A stretch of 19,319 bases of DNA from Candidatus Jordarchaeum madagascarense (GTDB lineage: Archaea > Asgardarchaeota > Jordiarchaeia > Jordiarchaeales > Jordiarchaeaceae): assembly GCA_019056875.1 (NCBI GenBank), contig DXJA01000233.1, positions 1-19,319 of the forward strand, given 5' to 3'. Shown here one piece after another: positions 1 to 7,663 of this stretch. The notes below the pieces were generated by a model that did not search any database, was not told where the DNA came from, and saw only the letters and a list, made by a program, of their open reading frames with translations. How positions within the stretch are numbered: the stretch's first letter is position 1; each line of letters opens with the position of its first letter. The position numbers were made by a program, and so were the translations under genes.

Positions 1-54
1 CGAAGGAGGAAACAACCTTAAATTTAACATTGTCGAGTTAATTATTTATAACTA

Positions 55-1482
55 TTATAGGAGCACTATTAGTTCTTCTAGCGCTTGAAGCACCCTTTTT
101 CCTTTTTCGGTTATAGTGAAGTATCTTCTTCTTTCCTTAGTGAAGGATTGCACCAGGTTTTTCCGCTCCATATCCTCTAGGTGTTGATACACTGCTTGTA
201 TGGAGATTTTTTTATCAGTTGCTTTCCATATCTCGTAACCGTAAGAATCTCCGAGATCTAGAAGTCTCAGTATTTTTAGTTTAGTGCTTATGTCCCAGCC
301 GCGGGCGCGTAATCCAAGGGTTTCTCTCCTTGAGTCCAATCTATCTTTTGCAAGTGCTTCAAGCACGTATGGAGCTTTGAGGCCGGTAGCAGTCAATAGG
401 CAAACCACGGTTTCAGATTCTGAGATTTCCCCTTGGCTTAACAGGGTTTGAAGAGAAGCTATGGCTGTAGCGCTGGCGGGTTCCACAAAAATTCCTTCGG
501 ACTTTGCGAGTAACCTCTCAGCTTCCAATGTTTGTTCGTCTGGAACCGCTATACTGGTCCCATTTGACTCTCTTACAGCCTGAAGAGCCAACTTGCCGTA
601 TGCGGGGTTAGCCACGAGTAATGCCAAGGCTCTGGTTTCTGGTTTCTTTACAGCCACTATATCCTTATTACCCTTGTATGCCTCAGTGATTGGTGCACAA
701 CTAACAGGTTGAACAATCACAATCCTAGGCTCTTTTTTTATCAGGTCTAGAGCTCGTAATTCTTGGAAACCCTTCCAGAGAGAATAAGCTGTGCTACCGG
801 ATCCCGTGGGAACCAGCAACCAGTCAGGCACCCCGTACTGTTCGAATATTTCTAAGGAAATTGTTTTTTGGGCTTCTAGGGTAAGGGGATTGAGTTCTGG
901 TGTAGCCTGATAGTTTCCGTTAACTAGCTTCTCTGCCTCGATTATTGCTTCGTCAACTATTTCGCCTTTTTGAATTATTTCTGCGTCGTATATGTGCATC
1001 TGAGCCAGTTTTCCCAGATCCACCCTTTTGGGAACAATTATAGTGGATTTAATACCCGCGTTGGCGGAGTACGCTGCGATTGAGGCCCCTAGGTTACCGT
1101 TGGAAGCGCATATCACTTTCTTGTATCCCAAGTCCAATGCGTTAGAAATCATGAGTGTAGCAGCGCGATCCCTGAAAGAATTTGTGGGATTCATTGTTTC
1201 ATCCTTAAGAAACAGATTTTTAACGCCCAACTTTTTGGAGAGGTTCTTTGCTCGTCGGAGAGGAGTTCCTCCCTCACCCAGGGATACGATACTCTCTTTA
1301 CTGACCGGCGGTAAGAGAGACGCATACCTCCAGAAACCAGCACCCTCAAATGATTTCCCGATTTCCTCATAGAGATACGTGTATTGAAGCAGCGATCCAC
1401 ATTTATTGCAAACCGTCCGTATAGGATACGAATCATACTCCGCGCCACAACCGATACATTTCAGAAACGATTTAGAAGACAT
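55..1482 (-). CDS. Threonine synthase-like PLP-fold protein fused to a C-terminal PadR-type winged helix; catalytic lysine replaced by Arg
   Basis: 475 residues in three parts. Residues 9-28 form a zinc ribbon (C9, C12, C25, C28) as in archaeal threonine synthases. Residues about 60-385 are a fold-type II PLP enzyme domain with SLGEGGTPL, the ASNGN loop (126-130), NPLTLEAQKT (198-207) and a VPTGSGS loop (224-230). Residues about 391-475 resemble a PadR winged helix (SYGYEIW, VYQHLEDMERKNLV, RRYFTITEKGKRVL). Threonine synthases carry NPTGSFKDR with the Schiff-base lysine; here it reads NPTNSFRDR, so R104 (codon AGG at 1173-1171) replaces that lysine. The start ATG has GGGAGAGG four bases upstream. 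The fold is clear. Whether it is a catalyst is doubtful, and an amino-acid- or PLP-responsive regulator is an alternative inferred from the fusion and the lost lysine. Confidence 0.85.
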   Translation of the reverse strand: MSSKSFLKCIGCGAEYDSYPIRTVCNKCGSLLQYTYLYEEIGKSFEGAGFWRYASLLPPVSKESIVSLGEGGTPLRRAKNLSKKLGVKNLFLKDETMNPTNSFRDRAATLMISNALDLGYKKVICASNGNLGASIAAYSANAGIKSTIIVPKRVDLGKLAQMHIYDAEIIQKGEIVDEAIIEAEKLVNGNYQATPELNPLTLEAQKTISLEIFEQYGVPDWLLVPTGSGSTAYSLWKGFQELRALDLIKKEPRIVIVQPVSCAPITEAYKGNKDIVAVKKPETRALALLVANPAYGKLALQAVRESNGTSIAVPDEQTLEAERLLAKSEGIFVEPASATAIASLQTLLSQGEISESETVVCLLTATGLKAPYVLEALAKDRLDSRRETLGLRARGWDISTKLKILRLLDLGDSYGYEIWKATDKKISIQAVYQHLEDMERKNLVQSFTKERRRYFTITEKGKRVLQALEELIVLL

Positions 1483-1665
1483 TGAACCTCTCCCTTGAGA
1501 AATTTACTAAGGGTTTTATAACAACTTTTCTATAATAGTTTATTCTCTCCAAGTAAGAGGGGTTTATAATAGAATATAAGAAATTTTAATAACGACGCTA
1601 ATAATCTAAATTCTAGAAAAAACTTTCGAAAAGAGATTTGTTCCTTAAATTTTTTGAGGAGAGTA
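1483..1665. promoter_or_regulatory. Divergent promoter region between the threonine synthase-like gene and gins23
   Basis: AT-rich spacer holding promoters for both directions. On the minus strand TTATAAAA (about 1514-1521) is a plausible box A for the threonine-synthase-like gene, placing transcription start only a few bases before its SD. On the plus strand TTTATAATA (about 1563-1571) is the best box A candidate for gins23. GAGGAG at 1656-1661 is the probable SD of gins23. These are motif readings only. Confidence 0.4.
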
Positions 1666-2232
1666 TTGTTTTTGGAGCAAGGTGGCGAATCCATATTTGA
1701 TATCAAGTTTGACGTTTCCCGCTTTCTTTTCAGATTTGAAAATAGTCCAGTTAAGGTTGTCGTTATTCGAGATCATCCGAAAATAGAGATTGGTCCTAGA
1801 AACCTTGGTCCTTTCGTGGAAGGTAGAGAATTGACTCTGAAACTATGGGAAGCCGCAGAACTGGTGCAGTATGGAGTTGTTAAATATAGGGAGGAAATCA
1901 AGTTTGACTTGTCGGAGTTATATAAACAGTCTTGGGCTGAAGCGAATAAAACCCAACTCCAACAAATTGAACCCACTTTTTACCTGAAGTTGAAAATGTA
2001 CTATACGGATACCAGTGTAGATGACTCGGAGAAGGAAAAAGTGGAGGGCATGGTAACAGATTTGATGTCGCAGCGTTTATCTAAGATTATGAAAATAGCC
2101 CTTAAGGGCGGACGTAGATCAGAAATGGTTAAAAACATGACAGAAGAAGAGAAATGGCTATACGACAGACTTAACAATCTGATTAGAAGCTGGGAGAACG
2201 GGTTACGTACTTTTAAAAGGGAGGCGGTTTAA
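1666..2232 (+). CDS. gins23: GINS subunit, Gins23 type (B-A domain order)
   Basis: GINS binds MCM and Cdc45/RecJ-like protein to form the archaeal replicative CMG-like helicase. The N-terminal part has short beta strands followed by IGPRNLGPFVEGREL and then LKLWEAAELVQYGVV, which resembles the start of Psf2/Psf3-type proteins (GPF, Leu/Pro-leading LWLA). The rest is helical and charged. A small B domain before a helical A domain defines Gins23; Gins51 has the reverse order. The gene lies 69 bases before mcm on the same strand, and gins23-mcm linkage is known in several archaea. Start choice: GAGGAG at 1656-1661 is four bases before TTG 1666. TTG 1654 has no SD and TTG 1672 has a 10-base spacing, so the start could shift by a few codons. 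Confidence 0.75.
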   Translation: MFLEQGGESIFDIKFDVSRFLFRFENSPVKVVVIRDHPKIEIGPRNLGPFVEGRELTLKLWEAAELVQYGVVKYREEIKFDLSELYKQSWAEANKTQLQQIEPTFYLKLKMYYTDTSVDDSEKEKVEGMVTDLMSQRLSKIMKIALKGGRRSEMVKNMTEEEKWLYDRLNNLIRSWENGLRTFKREAV

Positions 2233-2301
2233 GAAATAATCAGAAAGGATAATAACACTCTTCTCAGGAAAAGCTACATAATTGTATAATAGGAGATAAT
2301 A

Positions 2302-4356
2302 ATGATTAGCGAAGACTCAGCCGAACGTTTCGAAAATTTTGTTAAAAACTATCGCTCAGAATCGGGAGTAATGGAGTACCGCGAAAAAATTCAGAAGATG
2401 ACCATAACCGGAGAGCGAAGCCTAACGATCCACTTCGACGACCTAATTAGATTCGACCCAGAAATGGCAAAAACAATGCTGGAAAGACCAGAAAAAACTC
2501 TTAAAGAGATGGATCAAACACTACGAAGAATCATAGAAGCCGAGGATCCAGAATACGCTGAGACCGTGGAAAACTTCCATGTCCGCTTCGCCAACCTACC
2601 CGAAGAAAACCACATCCATCTCAGAAAAATCAGATCAGACCATATAAATCAGTTAATAATGGTCAGCGGAATACTTACCAGAGCCAGCGAAGTAAAACCC
2701 CAACTCACAGAAGCAGTATTCGTTTGCCAAAGATGCGGCGAAGTAATGGTTCTTAAACAGTTAGATACAAAAATTAACCAACCCTCAGAGTGCTTCAACC
2801 CCTCATGCCGAAGAAAAGGGCCCTTCAAACTAATCATAGAAGAATCAAAATTCATCGATTGGCAAAAAATAAGAATACAGGAAAAACCAGAAGAACTACC
2901 GCCAGGACAACTACCCCGCAGCCTAGACGCAATACTAATCGACGACATCGTGGACATTGCAAGACCCGGAGACCGAATAACACTAACAGGAATATTGCGC
3001 TCCATACCAGAAACCACAGCCAGGGGAGGAAAACTCGTAACCTTCAGAAGCTACCTAGAAATAAACAATGTAGACGTATCGGAGATAGAACTCGAAACAG
3101 TAGAGATAACAGAAGAAGAGGAAAAAAAGATCAAAGAACTCGCAGAAGACCCCTTCATATACCAAAAAATAATCCGGTCCATAGCTCCCAGCATATATGG
3201 GATGGAAAACATCAAAGAGGCAGTAGCCCTACTACTCTTCGGTGGACAAACGAAGGTCATGGAAGACGGCGTCACTATAAGAGGAGAATCCAACGTACTC
3301 ATGGTGGGAGACCCCGGAACTGCAAAAAGCCAACTGTTACAATACGTGGCACGCATAGCACCACGAGGATTATACACCTCAGGAAAAGGAACCACAGCCG
3401 CAGGACTAACAGCCGCTGTTCTTCGCGACCCAGACACCGGAACCATGATCCTAGAGGCAGGAGCGCTAGTGATCGCAGATCGTGGAGTAGCATGTGTAGA
3501 CGAAATGGATAAAATGAGAGAACAGGACCGAGTTGCCATCCACGAAGCAATGGAACAAGGAACGGTCTCCATAGCAAAAGCAGGAATAGTAGCCACACTC
3601 AACGCACGCACCGCAATATTAGCAGCATCAAACCCCGCACTGGGACGTTGGAATCCTTACAAAACTGTTACTGAAAACCTGAAACTACCTGTCACCATCC
3701 TCTCAAGATTTGATTTAATATTTGTGATTTTGGATCGACCGATGGAGGAACAGGATAAGCTGATGACCGATCACATCCTCTCTCTGCACAGAACGCGGTC
3801 AATAGAAAAGACCCCCCCTATCCTACCCGACCTTCTGAGAAAATACATTATCTATTCTAGGAAAAACATTAACCCTAGGCTTACTATTGAGGCTACTGAG
3901 AAGCTGAGAGAATTCTATTTGGAGATGCGAAAAATGGGTGAGCAACCAGACTCACCAGTTCCCATAACAGCTCGACAGTTGGAAGCTTTAGTAAGGCTTT
4001 CGGAGGCTAGAGCTCGCATGGCCCTGCGTGGAGAGGTTTCATCTGAGGACGCAGAAGCAGTGATCCGCCTAATGAGATACTCACTAAGACAGGTAGGTAG
4101 AGACGAACAGGGATTATTTGATATCGACGCCATATATGTGGGAACCACTAAAAGCCAGCGTGACAAGATGGAAACAATTCTAGAAATTATCCGGACTTTA
4201 GAAGAGCAGACAGACGCCCCGGTTCCAGTAGAAGTTGTCAGAGAGAAAGCCGACTTGGAAAACATTGATGCCGCTTTCGTAAACCGAGCTTTGACCCAGT
4301 TGAAAAACGATGGACTAATATTTGAGCCCAAACCAGGTTTTGTAAAAAGAGCCTAA
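2302..4356 (+). CDS. mcm: Minichromosome maintenance replicative helicase MCM
   Basis: 684 residues, the usual archaeal MCM length, without an intein. It unwinds DNA 3'-5' as a hexamer at the replication fork. The N-terminal domain carries a zinc site (C142, C145, C164, C169) and an OB fold. The AAA+ module has Walker A GDPGTAKS (336-343, K342), Walker B CVDEMDK (D400, E401), sensor-1 ASNPA (N444) and the arginine finger SRFD (R469). The C-terminal 70 or so residues form a winged helix ending near GLIFEPKPGFVKRA. AGGAG lies six bases before ATG. It follows gins23 and is probably co-transcribed, although a TATA-like stretch (about 2281-2290) in the spacer could add a promoter. Codon use is odd: from about 2400 to about 3650 third positions are almost all A or C (70 of 80 counted at 2881-3120), then become mixed. 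Confidence 0.97.
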   Translation: MISEDSAERFENFVKNYRSESGVMEYREKIQKMTITGERSLTIHFDDLIRFDPEMAKTMLERPEKTLKEMDQTLRRIIEAEDPEYAETVENFHVRFANLPEENHIHLRKIRSDHINQLIMVSGILTRASEVKPQLTEAVFVCQRCGEVMVLKQLDTKINQPSECFNPSCRRKGPFKLIIEESKFIDWQKIRIQEKPEELPPGQLPRSLDAILIDDIVDIARPGDRITLTGILRSIPETTARGGKLVTFRSYLEINNVDVSEIELETVEITEEEEKKIKELAEDPFIYQKIIRSIAPSIYGMENIKEAVALLLFGGQTKVMEDGVTIRGESNVLMVGDPGTAKSQLLQYVARIAPRGLYTSGKGTTAAGLTAAVLRDPDTGTMILEAGALVIADRGVACVDEMDKMREQDRVAIHEAMEQGTVSIAKAGIVATLNARTAILAASNPALGRWNPYKTVTENLKLPVTILSRFDLIFVILDRPMEEQDKLMTDHILSLHRTRSIEKTPPILPDLLRKYIIYSRKNINPRLTIEATEKLREFYLEMRKMGEQPDSPVPITARQLEALVRLSEARARMALRGEVSSEDAEAVIRLMRYSLRQVGRDEQGLFDIDAIYVGTTKSQRDKMETILEIIRTLEEQTDAPVPVEVVREKADLENIDAAFVNRALTQLKNDGLIFEPKPGFVKRA

Positions 4357-4410
4357 CCATTCTACCCAAAATTAAAACCATAGAATCCACAACTTTTATA
4401 GTTCTATTCG

Positions 4411-4432
4411 ATCAAAATTTTTTTTAAAAAAA
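4411..4432. terminator. Bidirectional T-run/A-run terminator between convergent mcm and Roadblock genes
   Basis: Eight consecutive T (4418-4425) followed by seven A (4426-4432). The T-run lies 62 bases past the mcm stop and the A-run reads as T7 on the minus strand past the Roadblock gene. Oligo-T tracts are the usual archaeal termination signal. Confidence 0.55.
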
Positions 4433-4440
4433 GGTTGTCA

Positions 4441-4470
4441 GGTTAGGCAAGTATTTTTACTCGCCGAACC
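4441..4470. repeat. Imperfect inverted repeat (13-base arms, 2 mismatches, 4-base loop)
   Basis: GGTTAGGCAAGTA pairs with TACTCGCCGAACC around TTTT, 11 of 13 positions Watson-Crick. It sits in the convergent spacer beside the T/A tract. It may be part of the terminator for the minus-strand gene, where T7 follows it, or an RNA hairpin at a 3' end. Confidence 0.45.
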
Positions 4471-4537
4471 TAGATCTGAAATAATTCTACGACCGAAGCC
4501 GTGGACTCTACCATATTTTGGTTTTATAATTTTGTTT

Positions 4538-5005
4538 CTAACTTGGAATTGAAGTTTTTTCTGTTTTTGGAGTGGAAATTACCTCGTCCTCTAGGAGATA
4601 GTACTGTGCCAATATATCTTCGAAGGACTCCTCTATGCTAACAAATTTTGGGAGATGCTTCTTAACTCCGCTTATGACTTTTTTAATACTTGCACCTTTT
4701 TTGACCGCGACGGTAAGAACTGAATGTCGCCCTACGCCCTGAATCAAAATTTCACCATTGTTCCCGCTTATTAGCACTCTATCAATTTCCCCTCTGGCTA
4801 AGCGGTTTACCAAATTTGAACCAATGAAAAATGTCGCTGTTTCAGAACAGGCAATAACCTCTTTATCCATGCTCTCTGTTAGGGTAGTAGCAAAAATTCT
4901 ACCATCGGCATAACTCATTGTCGAGAACTCTATGGCAGAATTCTCTTTCTCCATCTCTTTTAAAAAATCAAATGCTTGATTTCTAATAGTCTGAAATTGA
5001 GACAT
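4538..5005 (-). CDS. Roadblock/LC7 domain protein
   Basis: 155 residues. The pattern of an N-terminal helix, SYADGRIFATTL, a helix with IGSNLVNRLARGEIDRVL, GNNGEILIQGVGRHSVLTVAV and a final helix matches the Roadblock/LC7 (MglB-like) alpha/beta fold, which in prokaryotes forms homodimers that regulate small Ras-like GTPases. The C-terminal tail of about 25 residues is polar and probably flexible. No GTPase gene is visible nearby. Start choice: GGAGG (5017-5013) is seven bases before ATG 5005 but only one base before ATG 5011, so MSQF is preferred to MLMSQF. The function of this copy is unknown. Confidence 0.65.
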   Translation of the reverse strand: MSQFQTIRNQAFDFLKEMEKENSAIEFSTMSYADGRIFATTLTESMDKEVIACSETATFFIGSNLVNRLARGEIDRVLISGNNGEILIQGVGRHSVLTVAVKKGASIKKVISGVKKHLPKFVSIEESFEDILAQYYLLEDEVISTPKTEKTSIPS

Positions 5006-5363
5006 TAACATTCCTCCATTTCACTTGTAGATTCCAAAGATTCTGTTGGTCCGCTGTTTAGAGCAGTATGAATAAGAAAACATTTTCAATATTTCCACAT
5101 AATAGAACTCCATCAAAGCTCTAAACATCATAAATTTTATCGTAGCATACCTAATAAACACCACAAAATTTTCTGGTTAAAAGCTCAAAAGTTACAACAT
5201 ATACAAAATAACAAGTTGAAAATAAATCAAGAAAAAGGATATAGAAAAGGTAGTAAAAATTAAAAAAAATTATAGATATGTTTTAGTGTCCTAAGTTAGG
5301 GCAGTACTACCCGAGCTCAAAGTATAACACACCAATGGCTGCCAGTAAATATTTTTGGCTAGT
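5006..5363. other. AT-rich intergenic region with a trpB2 terminator candidate
   Basis: This holds the promoter of the Roadblock gene and the 3' region of trpB2. Eight A at 5262-5269 read as a T8 run on the minus strand about 95 bases past the trpB2 stop, a likely terminator. The small palindrome CCTAAGTTAGG lies at 5290-5300. A minus-strand TTTATG/TTTTAT stretch near 5129-5138 could be a box A for the Roadblock gene, but it is about 125 bases from the start. No convincing ORF or tRNA was seen. Confidence 0.4.
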
Positions 5364-6746
5364 TCACGCTGAATCGGCCCATGGAACCATTTCTCTTAAC
5401 TGTTTCAGTGCTAGCTCGATTTTCTCCTTTGGATACTCGTAGGGTTGCAGCTTGCTGGAGTGATAGTCGTCGTAAGCTTGCATATCAAAGTGCCCGTGTC
5501 CACAAAGCAGAAACAATATGGTCTTTTCCTCACCGTTATCTTTGCACCTTAACGCCTCATCAACCACAGCCTTAATAGCGTGTGCCGGTTCTGGAGCAGG
5601 AATTATACCTTCAGCCTTAGTAAACAGGGTCGCCGCCTCAAATACCTCAACCTGATTGTAAGCCCTGATACCCACTTCACCCTCTACATTAAGGAGGCAT
5701 AATGTGGGAGCCATTCCATGGTAACGCAGCCCGCCTGCGTGTATTGGGGGTGGGATGAATTTGTGGCCGAGTGTATGCATTTTGAGCATCGGACCCGATG
5801 CGTTTACGTCCGGAAAGTCGTACATGTAGGAACCCTTTGTCAATGAGGGACACGCCGTTGGTTCGACCGCAATAAAATCGCAATTCTTAGGAGCCTTTTT
5901 GGAAACCTTTTCATAGTAGAATGGCCAGTACAATCCGGAAAAACTGCTACCGCCACCAATACAACCGAAGATGACGTCTGGATAATCGTCTACTTGTTTG
6001 AACTGCTTTAATGCTTCTTGTCCAACAACAGTTTGGTGTAGAAGTACATGATTGAGTACGCTACCTAAGGTGTATTTTGTTTTATCGCTTGATAGTGAAT
6101 CTTCCATAGCTTCGCTAATTGCTAATCCAAGGCTTCCCGTATTATCAGGATCCTCCGATAATACCCTCCTGCCGAATTCTGTGTTGTTACTTGGACTTGC
6201 AAAAACCTCAGCACCCCAGTTCTCCATCATGACCCGGCGATAAGGTTTCTGTTGATAACTGACCTTGACCATATAGACTGTTAACTTTAAACCAAACACT
6301 GAACAAGCAAATGCTAGTGAGGAACCCCACTGCCCTGCTCCGGTCTCTGTTGTTAGTTTTTCTGTGCCCTCTTTCATGTTGTAATAAGCTTGGGCTACTG
6401 CGGTATTTGGTTTGTGGCTTCCTGGTGGGCTTACTCCTTCGTACTTGTAATAGATTTTTGCCGGTGTTTTTAGAGCTTTTTCGAGGCCGATGGCTCGGTA
6501 GAGTGGTGTTGGTCTCCAGATTCGGTAGATTTCTCGTACTTCTGCGGGTATGTCTATCCATCGATCTTGGCTGACTTCTTGTCTTACGAGTTCTTTTGCA
6601 AATATGGCTTCCAGCGCTGCGGGTGGTGGGGGGGCTCTGGTTTGTGGGTCTAGAGGGGGTGGCAAGGGTTTTGGTAGGTCGGGTTGTATGTTGTACCATT
6701 TTTTGGGTATTTCTTCTTCATCTAGTAGTATTTTTCTGGATGGCAT
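5364..6746 (-). CDS. trpB2: Tryptophan synthase beta chain, TrpB2 type
   Basis: 460 residues, longer than ordinary TrpB1 and typical of TrpB2. It condenses indole with serine using PLP. The motif PPGSHKPNTA holds the PLP lysine (K112), TETGAGQWG carries the catalytic Glu, and CIGGGSSFSG is the phosphate loop. The N-terminal Pro-rich segment (LPKPLPPPLDPQTRAPPPP) precedes the core. Start choice: AGGTGA is six bases upstream of ATG 6746; the upstream GTG (6755) lies inside that SD and is unlikely. No trpA is in the window, so it may act on free indole or with a distant partner. It is divergent from a TrpY-like regulator, with TGTACA boxes between them. The first 420 or so bases have A/C-biased third positions (36 of 39 codons counted), changing to mixed use near 6330. 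Confidence 0.93.
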   Translation of the reverse strand: MPSRKILLDEEEIPKKWYNIQPDLPKPLPPPLDPQTRAPPPPAALEAIFAKELVRQEVSQDRWIDIPAEVREIYRIWRPTPLYRAIGLEKALKTPAKIYYKYEGVSPPGSHKPNTAVAQAYYNMKEGTEKLTTETGAGQWGSSLAFACSVFGLKLTVYMVKVSYQQKPYRRVMMENWGAEVFASPSNNTEFGRRVLSEDPDNTGSLGLAISEAMEDSLSSDKTKYTLGSVLNHVLLHQTVVGQEALKQFKQVDDYPDVIFGCIGGGSSFSGLYWPFYYEKVSKKAPKNCDFIAVEPTACPSLTKGSYMYDFPDVNASGPMLKMHTLGHKFIPPPIHAGGLRYHGMAPTLCLLNVEGEVGIRAYNQVEVFEAATLFTKAEGIIPAPEPAHAIKAVVDEALRCKDNGEEKTILFLLCGHGHFDMQAYDDYHSSKLQPYEYPKEKIELALKQLREMVPWADSA

Positions 6747-6825
6747 ATTTTTCACCTTTAATGTTTTTTGATTTTCCTTTTATGTCTTGGAGTTTTGTCT
6801 TTGAAGTATTTTAGTTACCTTTATG

Positions 6826-6838
6826 AACAATATTTGTT
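6826..6838. promoter_or_regulatory. Small inverted repeat in the trpB2 leader/promoter
   Basis: AACAA-TAT-TTGTT, perfect 5-base arms, lying about 80 bases upstream of the trpB2 start and just downstream (in trpB2 direction) of the shared TTAAATTTAAAT element at about 6846-6856. That element is near-symmetric and could serve as box A in either direction. A role as a second operator is possible but unproven. Confidence 0.3.
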
Positions 6839-6863
6839 ACTTAGGTTAAATTTAAATCTTACG

Positions 6864-6879
6864 TGTACAAATATGTACA
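6864..6879. promoter_or_regulatory. Pair of TRP boxes (TGTACA-N4-TGTACA) between trpB2 and the trpY-like gene
   Basis: TGTACA occurs at 6864-6869 and again at 6874-6879, centres 10 bases apart, one helical turn on the same DNA face. In Methanothermobacter the TrpY repressor binds TRP boxes with this consensus and controls trpY, the trp operon and trpB2. Here the boxes lie between the TATA-like element at 6846-6856 and the trpY-like start (6918), and next to another TATA-like run (about 6876-6885), a position suited to blocking transcription of the regulator and probably also trpB2. Confidence 0.7.
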
Positions 6880-6917
6880 TATAACCACATAAATCAATTC
6901 AACATCGAGGGTTAAGT

Positions 6918-7421
6918 ATGTGGCGAAAAACCTCAGAATACTTTTCGGACCATTCAGAAAGACTCGCTGTGGCGAGGGTTCTGGTTGAGAATGGTTTAAA
7001 CATTAAGAACGGAAGGATTCACTGTAATGATATTGAGATTCCCATTAGGAGAATAGCTCAGGCGGCGAAGGTGGATAGAAGAACCGTTGTTGAAACTATT
7101 AAAATGATTAACAAAAATGAGGAGCTTAGAACTATTTTTACGCTTATGAAGTCTGCTGGAATCTCTTTAAAAGATATTGCGCGTCCTCTCAATCTGGGAG
7201 TGCTTGAGATCACAGCTGATGATCCTCGGGGTGTGGGTATACTAGCCAATGCCGCCATGATACTTGCCAACGAGGGTATAAGTATTAGGCAAGCTCTCAC
7301 GGATGATCCCGAACTCAGCCCGGAACCCAGGCTAACATTTATTGCCGATAGAAAAATACCTGGAGAATTGATACCAAAGTTTTTACAAATAAAGGGGGTG
7401 GCAAAGGTTTCCATTTACTGA
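6918..7421 (+). CDS. trpY: TrpY-like transcriptional regulator with HTH and ACT domain
   Basis: 167 residues. The N-terminal half has a helix-turn-helix-like segment (IPIRRIAQAAKVDRRTVVETI, about 41-61). The C-terminal part from about 92 is an ACT domain (LGVLEITADDPRGVGILANAA, then helix, then the strand RLTFIADRKIP), which binds amino acids. This is the architecture of the archaeal amino-acid-metabolism regulators that include TrpY. GAGGG at 6907-6911 is six bases before ATG. Divergence from trpB2, with TGTACA boxes in between, supports control of tryptophan synthesis and self-repression with tryptophan as ligand. The family role is established for Methanothermobacter TrpY; its application to this copy is inference. 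Confidence 0.8.
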   Translation: MWRKTSEYFSDHSERLAVARVLVENGLNIKNGRIHCNDIEIPIRRIAQAAKVDRRTVVETIKMINKNEELRTIFTLMKSAGISLKDIARPLNLGVLEITADDPRGVGILANAAMILANEGISIRQALTDDPELSPEPRLTFIADRKIPGELIPKFLQIKGVAKVSIY

Positions 7422-7502
7422 AATTAAAATGCGTCAAATATATCTTTATTTAGAAATCTTGACTCTCTTTTTATAGGGTTAAATTTCGCCCAAAGGTTAG
7501 AA

Positions 7503-7637
7503 TAAAACTTTTGTGGTTAGCCTGTGAACGGAGTGTTTTAGGTACACTTATTCTTATTTTTCTAGTACTGTTTGCTCTCTTACTATCTCAATGAAGTTTC
7601 TTTAATCTTGAGACAAACAGCTAACCACAATATTTTA
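7503..7637 (+). ncRNA. Candidate structured RNA: closing stem plus two internal hairpins
   Basis: Between two convergent genes, 7503-7525 pairs with 7617-7637: TAAAA/TTTTA, a small internal loop, TTGTGGTTAG/CTAACCACAA, one bulged C, then CTGT/ACAG, for 19 base pairs in total. Inside lie AGTGT/ACACT (7532-7548) and TCTCAA/TTGAGA (7586-7613), giving a three-way-junction shape. A TTTTTATA box at 7468-7475 lies about 28 bases before the 5' stem, where an archaeal promoter would sit. The strand is therefore guessed as plus. No match to a named RNA family is claimed; a small mobile remnant with inverted ends is an alternative. Confidence 0.3.
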
Positions 7638-7663
7638 TGAGTGTTTAAAATTTGAATAGTTAG

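Noticed and set aside
1..54. AAGGAGG near the left edge (about 3-9), as a possible SD of a plus-strand gene
   Set aside because: No open frame with a start follows; the downstream sequence is the 3' end of a minus-strand gene.
2790..3512. Long plus-strand ORF in another frame inside mcm, and long antisense ORFs at 3051-3611 and 3299-3598
   Set aside because: They overlap a complete MCM gene, and their length follows from its A/C-biased third positions, which remove stop codons in other frames. Their proteins are low-complexity (Arg/Asn/Thr-rich).
5012..5363. Possible tRNA or small gene in the AT-rich spacer
   Set aside because: No cloverleaf with a T-arm GTTC motif and no ORF with an SD longer than about 18 codons was seen.
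6208..6699. Antisense or shifted ORFs within the 5' part of trpB2
   Set aside because: Same cause: biased codon use in a real gene. No SD or family resemblance.
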